From Capra hircus (lineage: Eukaryota > Chordata > Mammalia > Artiodactyla > Bovidae), in NCBI RefSeq assembly GCF_001704415.2, contig NC_030831.1, forward strand, positions 42,206,134 through 42,270,133: 64,000 nt of DNA. Direction: 5' to 3'. Below the pieces are notes generated by a model. The model searched no databases and was not told the origin of the DNA. It saw only the letters and a list, made by a program, of their open reading frames with translations. This document shows, piece by piece, positions 53,826 to 64,000 of this stretch. Numbering within the stretch: position 1 is the first letter of the stretch; every line of letters starts with the position of its first letter. The position numbers and the translations under genes are program-made.

Positions 53826-54012
53826 TGGTGGCTCAGTGGTAAAGAATCCGCCTGCAATGAGGGGGACCTGGGTTCGATCCCTGGGTTGCAGGCCCCCTGG
53901 AAAAGGAAATGGCAACCACTCTAGTATTCTTGCCTGGGAAATCCATGGACAGAGGAGCCTGGCGGGCTGCAGTCCATGGGGTCACAATGAGTAGGACTTG
54001 ACTCAGACATGC
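53826..54012 (+). mobile_element. Bov-tA SINE
   Basis: Sense copy (GTGGTGGCTCAGTGGTAAAGA ... GGGTCACAATGAGTAGGACT), directly behind the previous one. Confidence 0.9.
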
Positions 54013-57000
54013 ATAGACATCTCAAACTCTGCGTATCCTGAACTGTGCTTTTTATGTGCACGCCTGCTCCTCTTCCTATGTTATTAATTTCTTTTTTGTG
54101 GCATCTTGATTACTCATTCCAGAAATGCTGTGCACATCTAATGATTAAAATCTGTATTTTTGCATTCAAAATATAACTTGAATCTCTCCTGTTAAATGCA
54201 GCTCAGTTTCTCAATTCATTCAGCTATATAAGAAAGAGTTGAATTTCTACTATATGTGATACACGTTGGATAAGTGTTGGAACTACAGTTTTGAGTAAAA
54301 GAGTCTTTATTTTTAAGAGGTGATTGTCATGGGAGCAGTAGAAGCTAATCAGATCATCAGAAGACAAATCAGCTTTGAAGAGTCTGTGGTGCTGTGAGAA
54401 CGTGGAATAGGGGTCTTTGATGTGGTCAAGGAAGGCTGCCACAGGTTGACTAAGATTCCAAGAGTGAGTGGAAGTTACCTGGGTGAAGAGAAAAGGAGCA
54501 CTCTCATGGAGCGGCAGGTGCAAGCGTTCTGAGGCAGGAGGGTGTGGTGTTCGACGTGTTAAATAACCTCTCCTGTGTTTACGAGGCTGCGGGGTCAATA
54601 CCCCAGTCGCTGGGTCAGCCAGGATGCATGGGTGTTGGCTTAGTAGTTCTGTTTTTATCCTGACCCACTGTTGATCTTCAGTGGGGAGAAGGCAGAGGTG
54701 TGGAGGTAGTGGGCTGACACCACGTTTGTGTTGACAGGAGTGTTGTAATCTGGTCATAGTGTGGACTTGTGTTGGAGGGAGCTAGAGATGACCCAGGCTG
54801 TGGCTGCCGTCCACGCAGGTGCTGACTGTTGGAGGGGCAGTGGTGGGGATGGTGAGAAGTTTGACGGGGTCTGTTGGGTGTGTGCATGGGGGGAGAGTGT
54901 CCGGACAGCGCTGCGGTCTCTGGCTGCACAGCTGGAGAGGGCAGCTGGCAGATGCTGGCCGAATTCAGGGGCGTCTGAGAGCACCTGCGGGAAGGTCCTG
55001 ACCTCATCAGATAGGGTAGCTGCCTTTAGGTCCTCCAGCTGGACTTAGGGAGGGAACCCAGGGGCATTTGGGGGTCCATGTGCCTGACTTGGGAGGGATC
55101 CGGACTTGGCTTGTTTCTTTGCTTCAGGTGATTCTCTTTCCTCTACCGGTCAGCAGGCTGGTCTCCTTTCTCCTTGTGTCCCACTTCCTCCAGCCTGTCG
55201 TCCTCACGGATGCTGAAAGAACTGCCCTTTGAAAAGTGCACACCTGATCCCATTGCTTCCCTGGTTGAAGAACCTGCAGCATCTTCCTGTTATGCACTTA
55301 CTGGAGCCCAGATCCAGCCTGCCTCTTCAGTTCACCTCTGCTGTAGCTTTGCTTGCATGCAGCGGTTTCACCAGACGCTGTCAGTGCTGCGGACCTCTGC
55401 ATGCTCTTTTCCGAATGTCGTCCCCTCCTGTCCGGAGGGCTGTCTCCCCTGCAGGAGCCCTACCTCCAGTGCCATCTCTGGCTCTCCAGGCCCTGGGCCA
55501 CTGCTGTTTTCTTGACTCTGTCCTCATTGCTGCTCACTGGCAATTACCGCACTCACCACATGGCACAGTACTGATGTTTACATACTTTTCTCTCACAAGC
55601 TGTTTGTGAAGCGCTTGAGGATATGCCCATTTATTTTTATATCCGTGATAACAAGATCTGGCCTGGGGTGATTGCCCAGTCAGTGTTGATGGCGTTAATA
55701 AGACTCAGACCGTCTCTCTGTCCTGTAATTGTCGTCGTTTTAGCCTTGCATCTTTCAGCAGATGCCTCATCTGCCTTTGCAGGTAGTGTTTTCAGAGCTT
55801 TGTCGTTCCAGAAAAGGGTGTTTTGTTAAGAGCTGACTACTGTGCTTCACTTTTTTCATTTGTGAAGTGAGAAGCAGGGGTGGGTGATTTCTCGGTGGTG
55901 GTCTGACTGTAAAGGTTTGTGAATGCATAGGATGGTTGCGTGCAAAGCGGAAACACAATTCTTGTATGAAATGGAAGAACGTAAGAATTGGGAGACCTTG
56001 ATGAGGTTCTTCTGAGTTTGGTGTTTTGTGATTGTTAGTATTGGTAATTTTGTTGTTGTTTTTGTATTGTAATAGTTACCTGTTACTTTTCCTTTCAATA
56101 AAGTTTTCCTTAACCATGTGAGGCAAGTCTGTTAGCAAGGACCCCTTTATCGTTGCTTTCAGAGGTGCTTGCTAACTCTTTTTCTTGTTGCTTCTGTTAT
56201 TTTTACTGACCCTGCAGTGAACTCCTGTCTTTTAGAGGATATAGTAATTAATATAGCATGGATCTTGCTTTCCATAATAAAATATTGGTTTAAAAGAAAA
56301 TAATATTTGCCAGTTTATTAAACTTTACAGACCACAAAATGTAATACTGTGTGAGCACTAAAGAAACTTCTTGATTAAGAAAAATTAAAGGTAAAGGGAG
56401 GGTTAGTTATTTTTGCAAATGCTTGTTTACTGGGTTTATTATGCTTAAAGTATGACTCAGATTACTCTCAAATTCCTTATGAAAACTTGCAAAACATTCA
56501 TAAAAAACTTTCTATATACTTAATGAACCTCTGTACTCTTTAATAGCTTCATATAATCTTAAGTTTAATGATTATTAGTATTTTACTGTTTTGGAGAGAG
56601 TAGGATTACTGCAGTATTTTAAACAAATTCTGGCCTCAAGCCTGAATATTTGAGCTTACATTTCTAATAAAAAAAGAGGCTTTTTCTTGACATAATCATG
56701 ACACCATTGTCATTTAATAAAACCAAAAGTAATTCTTCAATGATCTGATGTCTGGTCTGTTGAAATCTCCCCATAGTGCTAATTTTTGGTTGCTGGGTGT
56801 CAGGTTGTCCTAATCTTTGGCAGTGCCTTGTCCACCTGCTTTTTATCACACCATTCACTTGTTGAAAAGACCCCGTCGTTGTCCAGTGGAGTGTCCCAGA
56901 CTTGTGGTATTTCTGGTATGTATTTCCTGTAAGTTTGGAGTTGAATTTAAGGGCTTGAAGATTCAGGTTTCAGTATTTTTTTAGTGCAGATACTTCATAG

Positions 57001-58822
57001 ATGGAATTGTATCACATCAGGTGATGATGGCTGCTTGTCCCCCTTCTAGTGATGCCGAGTTGATTGGGGATGACACCCTTATCCCGCCCGTGAGAAGTTG
57101 CATAAATATGAGTGCATTTATGGTAATACGTGTGAGGAAAAAGATCAGAAAGAAAAGGACGTTAGCAGTCCTCAGATCTACTTTAGGATGCTTTTGTTTT
57201 TACTTTTCTGTGTTTTTCAAGATTTCTGCATAAACATTCAGTGCTTTTCATAGTAAGAGAAAAAATTATTTTGTTATTAGACTTGATACTTTGGGAGATT
57301 ATATCCAAAGTTTCAATTGTCCTACAATGAGGTGACTATGTAAGGTCAATAGAATACAAATCTGTAACCATCCAGTAACAGTTAAAATTAAGGCATATGA
57401 AGACAAGTAGAAAACCATGTTTGTTTGAAAGTGAATCTAATTTATAAATTATAGCTATCCTGTGACAGCTGCCAAATTGAGCTCCTACTGCCAGCATCAG
57501 TTGGTGGTCCCTGGTGAGAAGCATGGTAGATTGTTGAGGGTGTTTATTTCTCAGAGAATCGGCCCTACCCGCAGACTGTATTTAAGAGCAGTGTGGACGC
57601 TCACCGGAGCCCTCCCTCTATGTCCAGACTACTGAACTCATTGGTCTTGTGGTGGGCATCTCCCCCAGGCTGAACCGTGTATGTATGGATGGCTGACAGT
57701 CAATATTTTGATGTCTCCTCTTTAAACTTCAGACTTTTGAGATCACAGAGGCTAGGAGACAGTGGCTGGAGAGGGCCCTGTGCATGCAGAAGAAGCTAGC
57801 TGAGAGGAAGGGGAGAGCAGATGACAGAGCTTGTGGATCCAGGTGGCAGTTTCTCTTGGAAGTAGCCTTTTGTGAGGCCAGCTGTACTTCATTTCCTGTG
57901 CCATAGATTGAGTGCATCTTTAGAATCAACTCTTGATATGATTGTATTCTTCCTAGTAAAACTCCTTGCTTAAATAAAATTAGACTACAAAACTTCTGAG
58001 AATATGTTCAACTTGATGACTGTGACACGTTTCACTTTACAAAAATAATCTCCACCAACGTCTTAAATTTTATAGCTGCCATCTTTGATGCTGTGTTATT
58101 AATATGCTATAGTTTGCTTAGCTGCTTTTCTCTGGCATTTGGGATGTTCACTGGTAGAGTTACTGCCAACATTTGGTACTGTTTTCAAAATTCATGTTTA
58201 AATTAATGAGATGTTTAGTTATTTGTATTTCAACTTTTAAAGGATATGATTGAATTCAGTTGCCATTTTAAAAAATAGATATGTTAAAGAATTGTTAATA
58301 TGAGAGGACTTTAAAGTACTAGTTTGCAGTATAACTCGACAAGTTTCTTATGGGCTACATTTTGACAGCCTTTTATTTTGTAGTTCTATGTTTCATATAT
58401 ATGTATTTATACACATATATTTGTTTTGGTGCTTGGACAATCTGACATAAATTGGAGTGACTGGTATACCTTTGAAGGTATAGAGTACCTTTGCATCACA
58501 GTGTGTGTTTTCTGTTTGTTTTTCTCCATGAACAGATTTTACTTATATAGCTTATAGGGGAAGATGAATTCCTTGGTTTTGTTTTCTGAGTACGGTTCAT
58601 ACTGCCAAACATCTCAATAACCACATCTTCCAAAGATAGCTTTTTTTGTATCATCTCAGTACCCCCACCCGGACTTTAAAAATAAAAGCTTTTATGAATA
58701 AGCTAATATGAATTCATGTTTAAAAATCCCTTCTGATTGTAAAATCAGTGCTTAATGTCAAAAGTTGAGAAAGTATAGAACAGTATAAAGCAAATTCTCA
58801 ATCCTACCACATAATAACACCT
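54013..58822. other. VAPA intron 1 stretch with old LINE traces
   Basis: Around 54240-54560 and 55165-55560 are diverged blocks that recall ancient L2-type LINE sequence (for example GCACACCTGATCCCATTGCTT). Frames of up to 177 codons are open there but show no known protein. The remainder is AT-rich and unremarkable. Confidence 0.5.
55165..55560. mobile_element. Possible L2-type LINE remnant
   Basis: The order CCACTTCCTCCAGCCTGTCG, AAGTGCACACCTGATCCCAT and GCATGCTCTTTTCCGAATGTC fits a very old L2-like element. Recognition is weak and rests on memory of the family. Confidence 0.35.
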
Positions 58823-59085
58823 GTTGCTGCTGCTGCTAAGTCGCTTCAGTTGTGTCTGACTCTGTGCGACCCCATAGACTGCAGCCCACCAGGCTCCCCT
58901 GTCCCTGGGATTCTCCAGGCAAGAACACTGGAGTGGGTTGCCATTTCCTTCTCCAATACGTGAAAGTGAAGTCGCTCAGTCGCATCCCACTCTTAGCGAC
59001 CCCATGGACTGCAGCCTTCCAGGCTCCTCCGTCCATGGGATTTTCCAGGCAAGAGTACTGGAGTGGGGTGCCATTGCCTTCTCCA
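58823..59085 (-). mobile_element. BOV-A2 dimeric SINE with (CTG)n
   Basis: Two antisense Bov-A units begin TTGCTGCTGCTGCTAAGTCGC and are joined by CAATACGTGAAAGTGAAGTC. The well-kept sequence suggests a young copy. Confidence 0.95.
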
Positions 59086-60149
59086 TAAAATTTATAATAT
59101 TGTGATAATTTTTTAAATAACTGTTTTGCTTCTAGTCTAACAAGAGCTTTAGATTTATAAGTGGTGCTAAAAAAACATTTATTTCAAGTTCTCCCCAAAG
59201 TATCCATTTCTCTTTTATTCTTTCCCATCCTGCCTACCTAGGTTTTAAAAAGTAGTCTAAACTCTTAAGATATGAAGCACTTATTTCTGTTTTAATGAAG
59301 GTGTTCACTTAAGCAGCCTCCACATTTAATATTTAATTGCAAGCATTAAATTTTATGTGTGGGTACATATGATTTTTCTTTATAATGTTGCACAGTGGAA
59401 GAACATAAAATTTATATAAAAATGTTATAAGTCAGATTGTTTTATTTCTTTGTGAAGACAGTGCAGTTGTGTATTCTCTCCCATTCGTTTTCAGTACAGT
59501 GTCACAAAGATTGTTTAGGTCAGAGTGAGCAGTCACTGTGTCAGAAGGTTAGAAAGAGTACTCCTAAAATGTTTAGTAGCTTTATGCTGAATGTCAGTAA
59601 GGCTGTGATCATCTGAGATTGGATTATCTGCCTTGCTTCCCTGGAGTAGTAGGTGTTTTCTGATTAAGGCAGTAAAGTTGTTCCTAAATGTCATGTAGTT
59701 TTAGGACTGAGAGGAGTTTAGGAATTGGAGCTGGTTTTGTCTGCTGAGCTGGAGTAGGGGGTTAGGCTGTGCTGGAGAAGTGACAGGATTTGCTCAAGGG
59801 CACTCCTCCCACCCCCCGCCGCCCTACCTCCCACAGGGAGGATGAGAGTCAGTGCTTTGACTTCATGGTGCCCATGCTTCTTCACTGGCAGGTGATGGGT
59901 GAGTACTTGACTGTGTGCTCAGAACACTGCTATGTTAACTGACAGCGCTGCCAGCTAAAGAAAGGACATGGTTCCTGCCTGCTGGTCACTTGTAACCCTG
60001 ACTCCAAGCCCCTAGAAATGACCACACGCTACTACCTTAAAGTGGATTTTGGAGATTTTTCATGATGAATTCTGAAGTTTTTTTGCTGATTATGTAATAT
60101 GTATAAACAAGGGCTGTGACGCAGTTTAAGAAATCAAAGACTTTCTTAA
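59086..60149. other. VAPA intron 1 stretch, nothing recognised
   Basis: This is AT-rich single-copy sequence without exon, RNA gene or repeat that I can name. Confidence 0.6.
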
Positions 60150-60895
60150 ATAGTTCAGTTGAGTCACGCAGTCATGTCTGACTCTTTGCGACCCCGTGGA
60201 CTACAGCACTCCAGGCTTCCCTGTCCATCACCAACTCCTGGAGTTTACTCAGACTCCTGTTCATTGAGTCGGTGATGCCATCCAACCACCTCATCCTCTG
60301 TCGTCCCCTTCTGCTCCTCAGGGTCTTTTCCAGTGAGTCGGTTCTTCCCATCAGGTGGCCCAAAGTATTGGAGTTTCAGCTTCAACATCAGTCCTTCCAG
60401 TGAACACCCAGGACTGATCTCCTTTAGGATGGACTGGTTGGATCTCCTTGCAGTCCAAGGGACTCTGAAGAGTCTACTCCAACACCACAGTTCAAAAGCA
60501 TCAATTCTTCGGCGCTCAGCTTTCTTTATAGTCCAACTCTCATATCCATACATGACTGCTGGAAAAACTGTAGCTTTGCCTAGACAGACCTTTGTTGGCA
60601 AAGTAATGTCTCTGCTTTTAAATATGCTATTTAGGTTGGTCATAGCTTTTCTTCAGGGAGCAAGGGTCTTTTAATTTCATGGCTGCAATCACCATCTGCA
60701 GTAATTTTGGAGCCCAAGAAAATAAAGTCTCTCACTGTTTCTACTGTTTCCCCATCTATTTGCCATGAAGTGATGGGACTGGGTGCCATAATCTTAGTTT
60801 TCTGAGTGTTGAGTTTTAAGCCAACTTTTTCATTCTCTTCTTTCACTTTCATCAAGAGGCTCTTTAGCGCTTCACTTCCTGCCATAAGGGTGGTG
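60150..60895 (-). mobile_element. BovB LINE, 5'-truncated, about 0.75 kb
   Basis: The antisense copy runs from TTCAGTTGAGTCACGCAGTC to a break after GCCATAAGGGTGGTG, just before the YADD codons. The - strand still codes for the C-terminal tail (MYGYESWTIKKAERRRIDAF, LWCWSRLFRVPWTARRSNQS) with frameshifts. Confidence 0.95.
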
Positions 60896-63800
60896 TGTTT
60901 AAATAAAATAGTGAAACTTGGCTTTTGTATTAATCTCGCATCCATACTTTTGTAATAATGAAACCTTATGAAAAGATATGCCTTAGTATCTTAATAACTA
61001 CAAACCATCTTGAATTGATTCATTTTGTTTCCTGAAGTGGTCCTCTGTTTGTTTTTACACTAATGCTTGTATGATGACATTCATTCAGTACCTGCTGTGC
61101 CAGGGATTGTCCTAGCAGCTGAGGGCAAGCTGCACATGAGACCGGTCTTCACAGAGCTCACATTCTCTCTGGTCTGAGATTTCAGTATGTTTTCAGGAAA
61201 ATGGAGTAAAGGTAAATATAGTTAGGTAGCTTAATGTTTTAGGGCATTCTTTGGTATAAAAGAGAAAAACTGTTTTCTTGGTGTTTGAAACTTATTTCTG
61301 GAAATGTTTTTCCTGTGAAACAAAGGGAAATACAGTAACCATTAAAAATCTTTTTCCTGTATTACTGATTTGACTTCAGTTTCATGCCTTAATGCTGCAG
61401 AAGTCAACCTAGAATGGCTTATGAATTAGGAAATAAATACAGCCAGGTAGTTCACATAGACTATGTAGAGAATTTATGAGAATTCAGGCCCTGGAGACAG
61501 ACCTGCTTTGACTTCCCACTTTCACGGTTCTGTGCTTGTCTGACCTTGGACAAGTGTTCTCATGTCTGAGTCACAGTTGTCTCATCTGTAAAATGAGAAT
61601 AATAAGTAATAAAAGTATCAGCCTTGTGGCTTGTTATTAGGGTTAGATGACATAATTCATGCAGAGTTCTTGATACTTGGTGAATGTCCAGTAAAGGCTA
61701 GACTGTGAAAGCTGCTGTGATCACTTCAGGACATTGAGTTTGCTTCAGTGTTCTGGGTGCTGTGGAAGGCATGGGACTCCTGGGTTTAGAGACCAGGGTG
61801 TGTGATGGTCAGGGCACTACAGGCAGCATCTTCATAGCTGTGTTGGTTTCCTTTGCCCCTTCATTCCGTGGGGTGACACAGGGCTTCAGTGTAGGCGGGT
61901 GCTGCCCATGTGGTGGATTTGTCATAGCTGAGAAACTTTGAGCCTAGGGTGCTGAATCTTTCATGATGGGATGCACAGAAACCTGCCTGACCTTTTTCCA
62001 GAGGAAGACCTGAGCTTTATCACCCTGGATAGTAGAGAAGCCTGCTCTCTCCGGGAGGAGGTACTGTCTTCCAGGGCTGTTGACTCTGCTGTACATCCTT
62101 GGAAAGACCGACTGTGTGAAAGCCCCCAGGGCCTGCACTGGCCAAGCTGCAGAAATGCCAGGACCCATGGAGATGGGTCTGCCAGCAGGCCTCCGAGTCC
62201 CTGGTCTAAAGGATGCCACAGCCTTCGCGGGGCACCATTCATGCACACAGCCGTTTATTCTGGAGCCACATCCCAGAGACCTTTTCTGTTTCTGTAATGT
62301 TCCATGCTGTGTTCAGGACCACGTATCCTGAAATAACGTTTGAGTCTCTTCTCAGCAAACAGATACTGTTGAACTCAAGTTGGTATACATGATGAGGTGT
62401 TCAGTTTTCAGAACCTTGGAATGTAGGAAGATAAGATGGATGGACACAGATGGCTAGGTAGGTTGCTAGGTCTTACGGTAACAGCAGGTGTCAGTTGTGG
62501 AGTCTAGGTGAGGCATATACAGTTCCTATTCACAGTTGAGTTATTTTGATTTCTCTGAAATTCTTCCAAAGGCTGGGAGAAAAGGCAACTAGTCTCTCCG
62601 CGCGGCCCCTCCCCCCCCCCATCAGTTTTCTTTGTAACTAAACAAAGCCTGGTATCTAAAGAAAACTTTTAACAGCAATTTACATAAAAATATGGACAGA
62701 TGATAACCATTTTAAAGATTTGTTTGGTTAGAGTGGTTCTACTTTTAGCTGTTTTTAGCTTAATTGGGTTCCTTTTACGATAGGATGGTTTGGAGAACTA
62801 TTTAAAAGAAAATCATTGCTCTGTATTTTAGATAGCCAGTGTTTCGTGCCTGGAATACATTTTTAGGTAAAGGAGTCAGGCCAGTCTCCCTAAGGACAGC
62901 CTTCCAGGTGGGTGGCCCTAAGCTTTTCCTACATTTCTGAAGTCTGAGGGTGCAAGTTTTTCCAGGCTTTTAAACACTGAGCCCACATTGAAGTATGTTA
63001 CATTTCTGTCAGTTTGGGGCTGAGGCTAGGGTGCCGGTTTACAGGGAATGGTAACTGGTTAGAGTTAGGGTGGAGTACCTGGTGACCCCAAGTGACCCAG
63101 CTGCTTGAGAGGAGAGGAGGGCAGCCTGTGTGATGAAAAGGTAGACTTTTAATAAAATTAATTTTTGGTTTGTTTCTTTTCGGTAAAAGAGTTTAAATGT
63201 AATCTGTATTGTGTGGAATTTTGTTTTATGTGGAATATTTTTACGTGTAAACAGTGAAATTTCATCTCTCAAGTAGGGAATACCAGATGGTATCTGTGGT
63301 TGGTGATTAGTTTACTACCAAGTAATCTTAAATGGACTGTTGTAGTAATTGTGTTTCTAAATGTTAAACTAAGCATTTATGTTGGACACATGGCTGGATT
63401 TCTCTCAATTACAGGGATTGTTTTAGAAATCCTCAAAACATGAGTTTATTTCCTATGTAGTTTGCTTCAAATGTTTCACTTTTTCATCAGAAGTGCTTTT
63501 CACAGGTTTTTTCATTTTTTTTTTAAGGTTATACCAAGAGTCATCTTTTCTTAAACAACAACAACAACAAACCTTTACTGTTTTTCATAAAAGAAAAACC
63601 ATGTGCAGTTGATAGAATTATCAGAGTCAATAGCCCTCTAGTCACAGCCCAGGCTCAGAAATGGAACTTGGCTTCAGCAGAGCCCTCCTCCTTTCACCGC
63701 ACAGCTAACTCCTCTTTTTTAAGGTTACCATTTACATGTTTTTCTAAACAGTTTAAACACCTAAGCATTGCATGAGATATTAGTAAAGCTGGAGTGTATT

Positions 63801-64000
63801 GATAGAATGCAGTAGTTTTTAACCTTATTTGACACAATATCCCATTTTAACATTTTATATTTTGTAGTGCCCAGTTTTGCATTCTGAGATGAAATTCATG
63901 TATGAATTACCCACCAATTACATAGTTTAAAATCTTAATATATGCCCTAACTATAACATACAGGAGAAGAAACTGGATTTGTAATAAAATAGGCATTTCG
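60896..64000. other. VAPA intron 1 stretch to window end
   Basis: A MIR lies at about 61490-61710, a C-rich run at 62603-62620 and a CAA run at 63556-63570. I recognise no exon; the next VAPA exon is not reached. Confidence 0.7.
61490..61710 (+). mobile_element. MIR SINE
   Basis: Sense MIR: GACCTTGGACAAGTGTTCTC, GTTGTCTCATCTGTAAAATGA, then TTCTTGATACTTGGTGAATG. Confidence 0.85.

Larger units (their letters stand above)
48697..64000 (+). other. VAPA: VAPA intron 1 (5' part)
   Basis: From the donor GTGGGC at 48697 to the window edge no frame shows the next VAPA exon (the PFTDVVTTNLKLRNP region). Intron 1 is therefore at least 15.3 kb. The first 430 bases are CpG island; the rest is AT-rich with the repeats listed separately. 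I see no convincing internal gene. Confidence 0.9.

Noticed and set aside
54224..54757. 177-codon - strand frame in VAPA intron 1
   Set aside because: It has no family resemblance. The + strand here recalls an old interspersed repeat, and the codon make-up looks random.

Overview
This is mammalian nuclear DNA from a ruminant. The window is full of repeats found in ruminants: BovB (RTE-type) LINE fragments, Bov-tA and BOV-A2 SINEs, and the CHR-type SINEs that ruminants share with other cetartiodactyls. The protein-coding signal is spread over spliced exons. I cannot tell cattle from sheep, goat or other bovids by eye. There is no bacterial, viral or CRISPR content.

Three genes can be supported, all on the + strand and in the order RAB31 - TXNDC2 - VAPA. 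From memory this matches human 18p11.22, so the window would be the cattle chromosome 24 equivalent. Bases 1-23185 hold the end of RAB31, a Rab5-subfamily GTPase: a long intron, the penultimate exon (12526-12635), the last coding exon (19614-19711) and a 3' UTR of about 3.5 kb ending near an AATAAA at 23159. TXNDC2, the spermatid thioredoxin, lies at about 26174-28554. It has a short first coding exon, a 302-bp intron and a large second exon that encodes about 32 copies of a 15-residue repeat followed by a thioredoxin domain. From about 28.6 to 47.9 kb is an intergenic stretch made largely of stacked repeats. A CpG island at about 47.9-49.1 kb carries the VAPA promoter and first exon (48618-48696). 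The rest of the window is VAPA intron 1, and exon 2 lies beyond the right edge.

The three genes are neighbours, not a pathway. RAB31 directs endosome/TGN traffic, VAPA is an ER membrane tether at contact sites, and TXNDC2 is a male germ-line redox protein. Most open reading frames elsewhere are decayed LINE coding sequence, CpG-island frames without stops, or other frames of the TXNDC2 repeat.

I found no undescribed multi-gene system. The points most worth a second look are these: the thioredoxin active site of TXNDC2 reads C-Q-P-C instead of C-G-P-C; its ancestral start codon appears to have become GTG; its 45-bp repeat array has a sharply homogenised 3' end; two inverted ZNF143-type motifs lie upstream of VAPA; and several clear nested transposon insertions have visible target-site duplications.
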